From NCBI RefSeq assembly GCF_016859285.1, contig NC_053400.1:15246546-15310545 (forward strand): a stretch of DNA of 64,000 bases, in the 5' to 3' direction. Position numbers and translations under genes: made by a program. Under the pieces are notes generated by a model that was not told the origin of the DNA, ran no database searches, and saw nothing but the letters and a program-made list of their open reading frames with translations. Shown in pieces: positions 32,428-44,831 of this stretch (position 1 is the stretch's first letter; each line of letters begins with the position of its first letter). This DNA is from Xiphias gladius. Its lineage: Eukaryota; Chordata; Actinopteri; Istiophoriformes; Xiphiidae.

Positions 32428-35400
32428 ATGGACCAGAACAACAGTATATCAGCCTTCCAGGGGCTGGCCTCCCCTCAGGTAACACCGCTTTGGTTAAGAC
32501 ATTCATGATAAATTCATCCTTTCACCAGCATGAACTCCCAGCTTGCCCTCAACACCGGGTCAGATTTTCCACCTCAGCTGGCTAGCTGACCAGCACACTC
32601 ACATCCCGCTCAGGCTTTAAGATAACCAACCTGGGCCTGCTTCAATGTGAGCTCCCAACCTGCAGCTTCAGCATTGTGCAACCTTGTCTCCTGCGAATTA
32701 CGTTAACATGCAACTGCTTGCAGTATTGACAACATTTACTGCCATTACTGGAACAAGTATGACACTCATATATCCCACTGAAATGGGCTTGGGTGGGGTA
32801 ACTTTGTCACCGGTGAGGTGTCATGTAATGTCAAATACAGGAATGAGATTAAATCTCTGGGATGGGTCACAATATGAAGCTGCAGGTATAACAAACGCAT
32901 AGCTCCACACCTTGGCAGCAAGCTGCTATGACGTGGCAGTGAATTCACAGCTTGCAGCAGATGATTGCACCCTGACCAAAACCATTTCTGGATGTCAGCC
33001 TTATTTATTCATAATGTTGTTATTTTGCTCAATCCCCATTTCATGTCGTTTTGGTGGTGTCGTCTTGTGCAGGGTGCCATGACCCCAGGCATGCCAATCT
33101 TCAGTCCCATGATGCCATATGGCTCAGGCCTGACACCCCAGCCAGTCCAAAACACCAACAGTCTGTCTATACTGGAGGAACAGCAGAGGCAACAACAACA
33201 GCAGCAGCAGCAGCAACAGCAACAACAGGCGCAGCAGGCTAATACAGGTACAAAACACACTGCTTTGATATTCCTGTACATCCTCTCCCAGCCTTATGAC
33301 CTTAGATCATAGCCTCATATCCCTGGAACTAATGTCTTCCCCATTTATTCTGAAAAAACAACTGTCTTTGCTCTCAAGGCCTTCCAGGTACGTCGGGGCA
33401 GACCCCTCAGCTTTTCCATTCCCAGGCAGTAGCAGGCTCGACCACCACAGCGCTACCAGGGAACACCCCACTCTACAGCACCCCGCTGACTCCCATGACC
33501 CCTATCACACCGGCCACACCAGCCTCCGAGAGCTCTGGAATAGTACCGCAGCTACAGTATGTTTCATATCCAATGGAAGGAATTGTCAATATCGTCTTAT
33601 GCCAATTGTGACCATCCTTGTTGAAAATTGTCTACTTAATGCACACACTTTTCCCTTTATGATATGTTACATTAGTCAGTGATAACTGTTTAGCCTACGT
33701 CTACATAGGGAAAAGCATTGAATGAACAAAATTATGCTCAAGGTGAATTAAAATTTATTTAGGCCCCAAATGTAAATGTAGCTGACATTTCAGAGACTAC
33801 CTGAGGGTGTCCTGGTGTCATTTCTGCATGGATATGTTTTTTAATTACCAAAATTAACTACATTGCCATTATTTCCACACAGTTGAACATGAGTCTGAGC
33901 TACTGACTGAACAGTTGTCCTTTATTTCACTTAGTCAGTTCTTTGTGCTTTTCTTACTCTCCTTTCTATCAGAAATATTGTATCTACCGTAAATCTGGGC
34001 TGTAAACTGGACTTGAAGACCATCGCCCTGAGAGCCAGGAATGCCGAGTACAACCCAAAGGTGAGACCTTAATGTGATCAGCTCTATGTCCCTGATCTTT
34101 TCTTTGGTAATATCATCATGTCAAAATTTCCTCCTATACACAGACATAACAAAACGGAACGGACATTACTGCCATAAAATATACTGAATATATTTATGCT
34201 AAACAGCCCACACCGCTGCAGTTACAGGGAAGCACTGCTTTAGTAATGGAAATCCCCATTCTCTTACTTTCTTTTTAGCGTTTTGCTGCCGTCATCATGA
34301 GAATACGAGAACCCAGGACCACTGCCCTCATCTTCAGCTCTGGAAAGATGGTCTGCACTGGAGCCAAGAGGTCAGAATATAGCTTGTTGACGTTTCATGT
34401 GTAAAAGTTCATAATGAAAAGCCTTATTTTCACAGTAGTGGGGACAATAAACCTTGACAAAAAGTATGAGGCACAAGATACATGCTACCCTTGCCTTTCC
34501 CCTCCTTAATACTTGTCCAGTTTTCTTCTTCATCTTTCCATGTAGTCTGCCTCTCATTGACTCACCTTCTCTCCAGTGAGGAGCAGTCCAGATTAGCAGC
34601 CAGAAAGTATGCTCGTGTGGTTCAGAAGCTCGGTTTTCCTGCCAAGTTCCTGGACTTCAAGATTCAGAACATGGTGGGCAGCTGCGACGTGAAGTTCCCC
34701 ATCCGGCTGGAGGGATTAGTTCTCACACATCAACAGTTCAGCAGGTAATTTCTATTGTTTGTTTTTTATGTCCTGTAAAGGCCATGGTCACTCATTTTTG
34801 CTTTGTCAAACTACCGGCATACTGGCTTAGAGATGCCACTGAAGGAAAGGATAGTCAATTTTTTTCTTGTCCTCATACATGAGCAGTTAGTTTCCACTTC
34901 TGCTTGAGTTTTGCTCAGAGTGAAGCTCGTGAAGAATTTACATCCAGGGTATACTCTGAAAACCTGGATTTGGGATTGGTTAAAATTTAAATGACATTTA
35001 GCATAAAGTCTGCAGTCAATATGCAGATACCTCTGAGGCAGGCCTGCTTTGTAATCTCAATTTGAAATAATTTCTTAATGATTAAGCTAGTTCTTGTAGT
35101 GACTGAAATAAAGTGTCTTGTCTGTTGCAGTTATGAACCGGAGCTCTTTCCAGGGCTAATTTACAGAATGATCAAACCCAGAATTGTCCTGCTCATCTTT
35201 GTTTCTGGGAAAGTTGTACTCACAGGTAAGACCCACTCCATCCTGCTCATTATTACTTATAGATCAGAACTAGAACAACTGATATTAGCTTATTGCAGAT
35301 ATATTGGTATTGGTTTATATGTCAGCACATAAGTGACAAGAAATTACAGGGGAAAAAATGCCAAACTAGGTTTAAGGTAATTTATAAACCATTACATAAT

Positions 35401-35644
35401 TTGTCCACCAGAGTGCTGAAAAACAAAACAAACAAATCTAAGAGATCTGTATCAAAATTGTTGCACATGTACAATAAAACTTTAAACAGAAATGGTAGAG
35501 ATAATCCAGAGGTTACTGGGTATAATATTCATTGTAGTTAATGATATCTGTGCCTTTTGTTAAGGTGCCAAGGTGAGAGCAGAGATCTACGAAGCGTTTG
35601 AAAATATCTACCCCATCCTGAAAGGCTTCCGCAAGACAACGTAG
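32428..35644 (+). CDS. tbp: TATA-box-binding protein
   Basis: Eight coding exons: 32428-32478, 33073-33247, 33379-33556, 33973-34060, 34279-34370, 34577-34744, 35131-35225 and 35565-35644, giving 308 aa. The N-terminus [17 protein letters not shown] is followed by the conserved [20 protein letters not shown], a 13-residue polyglutamine run at 57-69, and a Pro/Thr/Ser-rich linker with [20 protein letters not shown]. The last 180 residues form the saddle core: two direct repeats, the first starting [20 protein letters not shown], the second including [20 protein letters not shown], ending KGFRKTT. This core binds the TATA box minor groove and recruits TFIIA and TFIIB; it serves all three nuclear RNA polymerases. 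The core looks identical or nearly so to mammals. The polyQ is much shorter than in humans. Confidence 0.98.
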
Positions 35645-36690
35645 GACCTGTAGTTCCTTCTTTTACCATCTCCCCTACCCCGTCTCTTTTTACTTTTTTT
35701 TTTTTAAATTCACATGGAAGTGTCATCTATATGTTGACCTCTACAAGTGGGACTCCTGTAAGGGCTGTTGTACAGGGATGTGATTTAGTCACTTTTTTTT
35801 TTTTTTTAACTTTTTGTCCCTCTGGTGTTTCAGATTTTTTGGAAAAACAAGCTTTTTAAAAGTCTGTTTTGTGTGTTCTGATCACACGTGATTGTATATT
35901 TAAAACTCAATCCTTTCCATTTATTTCCAGCTGTTTCAGTTGATGCCCAGTCTTTCAGTTTTTTTGTTTTTTGTTTTTTTTTGTCCCACTCACATCCCTG
36001 ATTGTACATAAGATTGTAAGAAAATGTAAAAATTGCTGACTGGTAAGGAGGCGGTCTGACTGGGACTGTTGCTGTTTTTATTTCACACAGTTTTAAATAG
36101 TTTTGTACATTGCATTTTTAGTAAATGTCTGCTCACTCTCCCAGTTATATAAAGATGTGTTCGGGTCTATCAGGCCCACATTCCTATTACAGTATTTGCA
36201 AAGATTTTAGTTTCTCAAGACTGCTCATCTCAAACCAAATCAGTCTGCTTTTTGAGAGTTTTATCCTTATACGATGTACATTTAAATCAACTGGATCTGG
36301 GTTCAGCGTAGTCCTAATTTCATAAATGTTGGAGATGGATTTCTCTTTAAATTAAAAAAAAAAAAAATGTCAACCTGACACATAGTATAGTCCAGTCTGT
36401 TAAACAGTCTGCAGTCACAAGTTGGATGCTCTTAAATTTTGAATTGACAGAAGTTAAACTAAACTGATCCAAGTCCTGCTGCTGAAGTTGTCATCAAGTT
36501 GTTGGTTGGTTCCACAAGGTTTGTGTCACTCAGTTTTGGTTTCTAATACATTTGTACTTAAATCTCTGGCAGGGGTGGAGTCTGTAAAAAGAATATTCTA
36601 TAGAAACAGTTCACATGTTGCAATTTCTGAGAGAAATATTTCAATGGTTACATTTTTATATATGTATATATTAATTTTTTTAATTTTTTT

Positions 36691-36712
36691 TATTATTATT
36701 ATTATTATTATT
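36691..36712. repeat. (TTA)n microsatellite
   Basis: Short TTA trinucleotide array embedded in a longer T/A-rich tract in the tbp 3' region. Confidence 0.85.
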
Positions 36713-37717
36713 TTTAAATTTCAATTCTAATGAAGTGAGTCCAGCCTTAAAGGGAACGATGATCTGAAACTTTTGGAGCTAACAGGACATCTTGTCTGTA
36801 AGAGCAGTCAGGATCAGAAATTTAAACAAATTCAGCCGCAACTAAAATGGGAAGAAGACACACTTACTCTTAGGTGAAGGAAGAGGCTGACTACTTTATC
36901 TTTAATTCACATTCTGCATCTGAAATTCATTAGCACTAAAAGATACAATGTATCATGTTGCCATGTTTATGTATTATTTTAAAGTTTTTCTATGTATTTT
37001 TTGGCCATTTAAAACTATATGTAAAAGTTTTCTTTTGAGGAATTATTTCTGAGCGTAGACAAATGTGAATCCGTCTTGCTTGCCCATGCTGTTTGCTCAG
37101 CTGCACACTTGGCCAAAAATCTACATTTAATTGAGTTTAAATTTTGGGCACTTGTTGGTGTGTGTGTGTCACACAGGCAGTTTCAACTGGACACATCCTT
37201 GATAAAAACGTAAAAGTTAAGCAAATAACCAATTCAGAATGTTGGCTTTACAATGCATCTGTTTTCACCACCCGTGTGTCTGCCACCCTATGTCTGTCTG
37301 GACAACACAACTGGAGAAGAGATCTGGTTAAATACTATTCTACCCCTAATATCTAGAAATTCATTTCTGTGATTCTGAGCAGTGGCCATGCAGAGAACCA
37401 GGAAGCCCTATCACATTTAAATGTAATTCTGCTTCTTCTGAAATTGTTAATGTGCTGCACTGTGCATTAATAAATGTGTACATACTGACTCTCTTGTTAA
37501 AGCTGCATTTTGGTGCTATTTTATTGGAAACAGCATCTTTGTGGTCCAGTGCACACACTATCTGAGATTTGCTGTCCTAAACAATGTTAAATGTGCTCTC
37601 AGTATTTTTCACATCACTCTGGAAACTGGACAAATGGTGGTTGAGTTTTTTTTTTTTTTTGAACCTGTGCAGACATTAGTGCACAGCTACACTGAAAAGA
37701 GTGCTATGTAACTGACA

Positions 37718-37745
37718 TTATTTGGTCAGTTTACTGACCAAATAA
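37718..37745. repeat. Perfect 13-bp inverted repeat with a 2-nt loop
   Basis: TTATTTGGTCAGT, then TT, then ACTGACCAAATAA. Both arms match exactly. Such a short loop favours cruciform or transcript hairpin formation only weakly. It lies beyond the candidate tbp polyadenylation site. Confidence 0.9.
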
Positions 37746-37974
37746 CTCTTCTATACTTGTGCTACTCTTAAATTGAGTTTTAGCATTTATCATTATCCTG
37801 TAATTGTCACTTTTGCCTTCGAAACGTACATAGTTTCTCTTTAAACTTTGTTTTGCTAAATTAGTTAGAAACCTAATGAAGGTTTACATGGGCATACTTT
37901 TTTTTTCATTTTGGCACACATTTGATTTTATTTAAAAAAAAAAAAAGACATTTGTGCCCTCATTGACAGTTGAG

Positions 37975-38096
37975 TCTAGAGAGAGACATGAAACAAGAGC
38001 AGAGAGGGGTGTATGACAAGGCCCCCTAGCTGGGAATGAAACCGTGCATGCTGTTATTATATGCATCTTAACCAGTCGGCCACCAGATGGCCCACA
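37975..38096. mobile_element. Degenerate SINE-like fragment with tRNA-like segment
   Basis: CTAGCTGGGAATGAAACCGTG, a short AT-rich linker, then GCATCTTAACCAGTCGGCCACC resembles, in reverse orientation, the tRNA-like head of a fish repeat whose usual form carries a GGAATCGAACC-type T-loop and a TTAACCACTCGGCCACC stretch. The promoter boxes are mutated, so it is not a functional tRNA. Confidence 0.4.
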
Positions 38097-38777
38097 TGGC
38101 TGATTTGTGATTTATGTAACAATGAATTGAATTTATACCAGTTAGTTGACATTACATTAATCACAGTGAGAGATATAATTGACAGTCAAAAAAATGAAAA
38201 TCTCTAAAAATCAGACTTGAACTGTGCTTTATGTTCATTATTTCTTTGAAGCATTGAAAAATGCAGAAAATCAGATGAACGCACATTTAGACAACTTTGT
38301 TGAAATCTTTAATATCTGATAAGGCACAAGCTCATATTTTGTTCTGCTCAATATCAGCTCCAGTAGACCGACCTGTATAAACAGTAAGTAGCACTGAAAA
38401 TGAACATAATCTACTAACCACGTAGGTCAGAAATGCCAAAGATGCTTTTAGAAGCCAGAATTTTGAAGTACAATAGAAAATGTTAAGAAGTTGCAGGAAA
38501 CTAGAACCACTGGGCGGGATCCAGAAATCCTGTTCAACTATCTGAACTATAGTGATAGATAACGCAATGTCAGGAAACGGAGTAATACATGTACAACTGT
38601 TCATCATAAAAAGAAATCTGGTTCAAATCCTGACAGTGAATATCTGCCACCCAGCAACATCTTCATTCTCCTTGATACAGTCTCAGAGGGAGGAGTTTGA
38701 TCCCTCAGTCCGCTGAATTTCACACAGATTTTAACATCGGATCTGTGTATAATCAGTTAAACCAGTTTCCCCACTGC

Positions 38778-41700
38778 TCAGTCTGAGCTCTGTCCAGCAG
38801 CAGGCCGACATCGTGAGTGTTTGATCTGTGTGTGCTGATCTGAGCTGAAGTCCTGCTTCCAGATGAATTCACGGCAGTACTGGTCATCATGGTTACAGCT
38901 GGCAGAACACGTGTAGACAGCCAGTGTCCCCCAGTCAATACTGGCTCCTGTCGAGTCCACACACAGACTGTTTAACAGCTGGGGCATCACCTGCAGACAC
39001 ACATACATGCCATTATTACATGTATTAGGCTTCAGCAAATGTGAAAACTGTTCAACACCTGGACGGTGGCCTGTGTCGAGGGACACAGACACAAACACTC
39101 ACATATAATCAGAAACTTTTTCTTCTACTTTAGGCTGCACACTTAGATGTTTTTCTTTTGCCCACAGTGGACTATGGAGGGACAGTAACTGCAATGACTT
39201 GTGAATTTTGACAAAATCAACCTTTACTATCGGTGAATTTAATGGAGCACTACCCGCAACAAATCTAGGACATTTCAGAACATTTCCATGGCTAAGAACC
39301 AGGTGTTGGTCCACTTAATCCCTCCAAATAATAAAATACTCTTCAGCTTGGCTTGTTTCAACAATCAATTCCTGTCACCAACATGCACACACACACCTTT
39401 ATATACTGGGTAACAGTAGACCATTTGGCATTGAAGAACGTGGTGCGTGAGAAAATGAAAAGTAGGGAAATAGAAAATGGAAGGAGAGGAAAGGAAACAA
39501 CAGCACTGAAACAAAAGAATAAAAAACTTGTATTTGATAGGTCAGATTACTGAGCGTTTAACAGGCAGTGACTACCTGAAACTCGAACATCCTCTTGGCG
39601 CCACAGGGGCATGGTGGGATATCCTGATCTGAAGGGATGTGCTGAGAAGAGACCCACAAGGGAGAGCCGCCTCGACTGTAACGCACCACCTAAACATAAC
39701 CCAACACTGTGAGACGGACACAGAGGAAACCATATGCATAGACCTTTCTAACTCCACGTCATCAGTGTGAGGAGTGTGTCTGCTTGGTCAGGAGACCGTG
39801 AATGGGTCCGATTTCAGTTTTTCTACATTTTGTTATTAAAATTATTGTTATTATTTCTTTACCTGGTGTGGTTCTGGCGCAATCTTCTTTTTAAACCTTT
39901 GGAACACTTTGGTGTCTTCAGTCTCACACATGGCCATCTCCTCCAGGTCTGTCTCTGCAAGTGCTGAAGAGAGAGTAGAAAGTCTGGGTAAATCCATTAG
40001 AAAGACATGCAGACTAAAGAATGATAATAAACTGCCTGAGAGGCTGAATTTTTCATACTGATGAACGAGTGAACAGAACAGCTGTTGGAGCTGGTACTAA
40101 AACCTTGCATATTTTGTTATGTTTCTGCATGTTACAATAAATGACTTTGTGGGACCAGTGTGTCAGGCATAATATAAAACTTACTGTCTGCTAAGGAGGG
40201 ACAGTCTACACCCCTTTGAGCACCACCCCCTTCCTCCTCTCCATCAGCCTCCTTTGTGTCTTCCTCTTTCCCCTCTTCCTTCTCCTCCTCCTCATCAGGC
40301 TCAATGACCAGCTCAGACTCAGGGAAGAGGAAGGGAGAGGTTGTGACGATGGACGCCTCTATTCAGACAGAGATAGACAGACAGAAGACATAGCGGAGTT
40401 ATTTAGTCTCCCTTGAGCCAGGTAATTACAAACTCTGCGACTCTAAACTCAAGCTGGAATATTTTAAATGCATGGCTGCTCAGGGCAAAAATGCTGTTCA
40501 AGTTGATTTTTGATCCCTAAACTGGGACAGTCCAATTTATTTTGATACTGGATACTGTAAAATGACATCTGCAAATCCTCCATTCATTCATTAACAACTG
40601 AGCAAGCGACAGCATCACAAGATGACGTCGGGAAACAAGCACAAATTCTCAAATTACCACTAGTTGTACGGCAGTAGCATATGAATGTTCAGTGGATGGA
40701 GGGGGAAGCAAACGCTCGTGTGTCCACTTGTCACCCAGTGCATAACACAAGCAAACACACCTTGGCTGCAACACTCCTTCTTGTGTGTGTGTTTCCAGTG
40801 GAGGGTCTGGTGGTGTTTTCCACAGTAGCTCACAGTGCGACAACGGGAGCAGGCTTTGTTGCCGGGGCAGCCGCACACCCAGCACAGTTTAACTCCAGAG
40901 ACGGGCAACACCCTCTGGTCGTGTTCAGAATCGCTGAGGGGTTCATCCTCTGAATAAAACGAAGAGAAAGAAAGAAAAAAAAAAAACACATGTCAAAATA
41001 TTAATCTATAACATGTCAACAGAAAACAAGTTTCTTCTGCGTTTTGTAGGCACAGCACCGACCACAGTCCTCACAATAACTGATATATGGAACCTCTACG
41101 CAACCAGGAATAGATGAATACATCGTACGAAAGCCAAGCCACTGTTAGAACACATAAAAACTGACAAACACAAATCGAAAAGAGAGATTCAGTAACTATC
41201 ATCTTTCCTATCGTATTGCATCCGAACTTATAGAAGGTCTGCAAACATATAGAAATATTGATAAATGACAAACGTTGATTATTAACAGTTTATTAGCTGT
41301 AGTAAAATACTACAGCTTCATAATAGCCCAATGAGATTCTGAGCAACAGTGGAGTGCAGCATGTGTGAATTAGATGCAGCAGATTCAGGCAGGCGGTCGG
41401 CTGCGCTATATTACTTCTCTTCAGACATGGAAAACATTTACATTTTGAACACATCTGGAATACTTGACATTATGAGGTGATGGGTTACACTTTTTACTCA
41501 CACCCTGGCAAATGCACAAACCTGGCGGAGGGTCGTAAGGGTAGAACTCATTCCTCCTGGGTAGCTGACTTCTGAAAACTGAATGGAACCGGAAGAAGAA
41601 ACAGAATCTGTCAGCAAACTGGACGAAAATGCATTGAGTTTCGTTAAAAGAATCAAATAATTAAACAAATGCCCCGGAGAACAGACAAAAAGTGTTCAAA

Positions 41701-43175
41701 AATGTGGAGAGGAGAGGATGTGGGGAAGGGAGGAGAATAAAAGAAAGCAGAGCAAAGACAAAAGAAGGAAGAAAAGATGTTAAGCAGAGATGCAGATAAC
41801 AGTTATTTTCCTTATCGATTAATTTGCTGATTATTTTCTTTAATAAATCGATTAATGTGTTATCTATAAAATGGCAAAAAACACAAAAAAATGTCTTTCG
41901 CAATTTCTTAAAGCCCAAGGTGATGTCTTCAAATGTCTTTTTTTTTGCAAGACTGAGACGATTACTTGATTATGAAAATAACTGGCGATTAATTTTCTGT
42001 TGACTGACCAATAGATTAACTGATTAATTGTTCATTAATTCAGCTCATTTGTTAGGCGTCCTGTCACTTCTACTACGGTGTAACAACAGAGAAGACAAAT
42101 AACAAGCATAAAGGCTATAATGACGGTTCCAGGTACCTTTCATACAGCGGCTGTCGTTGTGTGCGTAGCACTCAGGAGTCCTGCAGCAGAACAGAAAGAG
42201 CGTTCTGTGGAAACTCCTGCCCTGACCAGAAACTGGTGCGTACACCTGCAGCAGAGACGGGAGAGCGTAAACCGCCCAGAAGGGTTCAGGGTCATAACCG
42301 GGGAGCAGTTTAGAAGAGTCTGGGTTTGATCGGCTGAGGAGGCGGCATCACAACACCACAGCAACAGCTCCCCCAAGCTCTTTATGCAGTTTGATAACAG
42401 ATAAGGCTGGAGACGGGTACACGGGAGCTAACTCACACTGTTATATCTGCAACACAGATGTAATTGAGTACAGTTGTCATTTTAGGTTTAACTATTTCAT
42501 GGGACAATTCCACCCTAAAAGTCAATATCTAAAGAGCAAGACCATTTTCACGTTTGTCCAAAAGTATTCAGCCCCAAAGATATGTTAGTAAAAGAAACAT
42601 AAAACTGATTAATGACCTATTCCAGTGCCTGCTTTTTAAAAACGTTCAACTCTTAAAAGTATTTTATTATGGGTTCCCTGTCTTTATTGTAATGTTTGAA
42701 ACTTGGATCATGCTTTAAGTTGATGTCCATGAGCTGAGACTTTTTGGGGAGGGGCTCCACTGACACTGAAACTGTCACCCAGTGCTCACACAATTTAAGT
42801 TTGTGGTAACTGTATCCACACCAACGTGGATGTAGTAATTTATATGATTGCTTACATTAAGGTGGATATTTTAGCTCTAACCCGCATATGTTAAAACTGA
42901 GCCCCACATTATCAAAGTTCGGCATTATTTATGGTGGATTATTTAAGCGCGTCCAAAAAGGCCAGCTGTTCACTAACCTGGAGCAGAAAAGCCATGGGCA
43001 GGCGGCATTTCTCACACTCCAGCCCGGGCAGTGGGGGCAGGCCTTTCAGGCTGAGCCACGCCGGCTTCCCCCCGACTTTACTGGGGAACTGTGGGGACCG
43101 AAGCCGCCACGGCTCCGCCTCCTCCAGGAAACCCAGAACCACCTCTGCCGCGGACCCGTTCATGTCGCCGGACAT
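38778..43175 (-). CDS. pdcd2: Programmed cell death protein 2 (MYND-zinc-finger ribosomal chaperone)
   Basis: Eight exons on the minus strand: 42978-43175, 42137-42245, 41522-41578, 40761-40949, 40185-40358, 39863-39963, 39576-39689 and 38778-38990, giving 384 aa (human 344). The N-terminal half contains [36 protein letters not shown] and [16 protein letters not shown]. The MYND zinc finger ([20 protein letters not shown] onward to KKEC) spans about residues 144-181. Then comes a long acidic stretch with a run of Glu, followed by the conserved C-terminal PDCD2_C domain ([43 protein letters not shown]). In the family the protein escorts newly made ribosomal protein uS5 (RPS2). Exon 3 was placed by requiring the frame to read [19 protein letters not shown]. 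Two features are longer than in mammals: the acidic linker in exon 5, and a tail of about 18 residues after WKQD. Confidence 0.94.
41784..42045. mobile_element. MITE with ATCGATTAAT motifs in pdcd2 intron 2
   Basis: It starts near CAGATAACAGTTATTTTCCT, continues with TTATCGATTAATTTGCTGAT and GCCCAAGGTGATGTCTTCAA, and ends near CTGATTAATTGTTCATTAAT. I recognise this order from a very abundant teleost nonautonomous DNA element whose full copies start with GCTGCAACTAACGATTATTT. This copy is internally shortened. It has no coding capacity. Confidence 0.65.
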
Positions 43176-43619
43176 ATTAAAGCGCAGGTTATCCGTCTGC
43201 CCAGTGAGCCGACTGTATTAATGTATTAATGACTGTATGGTAGAGGAGAAGAGTCTCCTGCCTCACACATCACAGCATTACACATGCAACCCTGGTACAG
43301 TTCTGAAAAGCCTCCGTGAGGAAACAAACGCGGACCACCCGCTGTTTCGTTCCGCAGCTCTCACTGCTGAAATATTATGGCACACACTAAAATGTTCATC
43401 TAGATTTATATGATATATGATAAAATATCAAACATGACATTTATTGATCTGCCTGAAAAAAAGTTTTTTAAATAAGGCAATAATGATATTTTATTAGTGA
43501 GTGTAATGCCTCTTCTTCACTCACTAGATGGCACAAATGTCATGTCTGTAGTCCGTTCAAAGGTTTCACAAATCAGATTAAATCTAGTGGTATGCTGGAA
43601 AGTAACTAAGTGCTTAAAA

Positions 43620-43715
43620 AGATGACTCAAAAATCAATCAGTTCTCAAAATTGATGCCAATCAATAGTCTGTCACTCGACTATTCAATTAATCAGCTGAT
43701 CATTTCAGCTCCAGA
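43620..43715. mobile_element. 3' portion of a second ATCGATTAAT-family MITE
   Basis: GATGACTCAAAAATCAATCA, then GTCACTCGACTATTCAATTA and ATCAGCTGATCATTTCAGCT match in order the right end of the same MITE family seen at 41784-42045. The left part is absent. Confidence 0.55.
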
Positions 43716-43909
43716 GTACTGCTTGGTTTCTTTGAGCCTGAAGGCCCAACAACAAATTTTTTCCCTGGGGCCCCCTAGGAGGTTAAGGCCATGCATTTAT
43801 TTGCCAGCTACATTTGCTTGTAACATTGCAGTTTATGACTTTTCATTCAAAGCATTTAAATAGTTTATGAAATTTAAATTAGTTCCACCTCATCTATCTA
43901 CAATTAAGA

Positions 43910-43979
43910 TATAATATAATATAATATAATATAATATAATATAATATAATATAATATAATATAATATAATATAATATAA
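43910..43979. repeat. (ATAAT)n pentanucleotide microsatellite
   Basis: About 14 perfect ATAAT units. Confidence 0.95.
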
Positions 43980-44412
43980 GTCCATTGGATGGTAACAGGA
44001 GAACCAATCTTTCCCAGTGCAGAGGTGTTATGATAGGATTTGGTATGTGATTTCCCACCACTCGTTTGTAGATAGGACCAGGAACAGACTGCAGGTCCGA
44101 GAGAACAAAATTTTACAAAAAAGTGTCAGTAGGAAATCTCGATGACAGACGAAACTGCAAAGGCCTTGTGTAAAATAAACTTAACAAACGGTTTATGACT
44201 AAATAAATAAATAAAGATTTAAAAAAAATTAGGGGGGCGCAACCCCTAAAGAGAAAATAAAGGCAAGGAAAAAGCCTGGAAAGTTGAAGGAAATGAGGAA
44301 AATGTGTTTAAATAAGTTGATCAGATTCATGAGTATAAATGAGCATCAGAAACATGGTCTCTATTGATTATTACGATTAGGCTAATAGTCATATGCTTAT
44401 TGTAGGCTTGAT

Positions 44413-44413
<1 letters not shown>

Positions 44414-44481
<68 letters not shown>
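44414..44481. repeat. Compound (CT)n(CA)n microsatellite in the rhou upstream region
   Basis: About 18 CT units switch directly to about 15 CA units, some 350 bp before the rhou ATG, either in its 5' UTR or promoter. Confidence 0.95.
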
Positions 44482-44482
<1 letters not shown>

Positions 44483-44831
44483 GTGATGTCATCTGAGCAG
44501 CTCTGTGCACTGGATGACTGGCCGGACACAGACTATCGCGATCCGAATCCCTGCTCTTTTACTCGGACTTTAACTTATATTTAAATTAACCACGAAGCTG
44601 CCCGTGGACACGGTCTCAGTTTGGGGCCGTGCACAAGTTCAGACTTTTGTCATTTAACCATGGAAACTAAACGGAAGCGGACAGAGGCGACAACAACAAA
44701 GTCGGCTGAAAAACGGCTGTGAAGCCCCGCAGATAACGGACCAATGGACGATGTGAAAACTGGACCAAACCGGGACTGAATCTCTTGCCGGGGTCTCCTC
44801 CAGCTTTAAGTCCCCCTCCTCTCCGTGCCAG

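Larger units (their letters stand above)
35645..38777. other. tbp 3' UTR and spacer to convergent pdcd2
   Basis: AT-rich noncoding DNA. A candidate tbp AATAAA lies at 37469-37474, implying a 3' UTR of about 1.8 kb. A minus-strand ATTAAA at 38313-38308 could end pdcd2. A perfect hairpin (37718-37745) and a SINE-like fragment (37975-38096) are listed separately. Confidence 0.5.
43176..44831. other. Divergent spacer between pdcd2 and rhou
   Basis: The pdcd2 promoter is expected just right of 43175 and the rhou 5' UTR just left of 44832. The middle is filled by a MITE fragment (43620-43715), a pentanucleotide array and a CT/CA compound repeat. At 1.66 kb it is less compact than the other two divergent gene pairs in the window. 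Confidence 0.55.

Noticed and set aside
37975-38096. Possible functional tRNA gene on the minus strand
   Set aside because: Only the T-loop-like and neighbouring segments are visible and both are mutated; no cloverleaf can be drawn, so it fits a SINE fossil.
41522-41571. Alternative start of pdcd2 exon 3 at 41571
   Set aside because: It breaks the reading frame with exon 2; the acceptor seven bases upstream (exon from 41578) restores KVFRSQLP, which matches the family.
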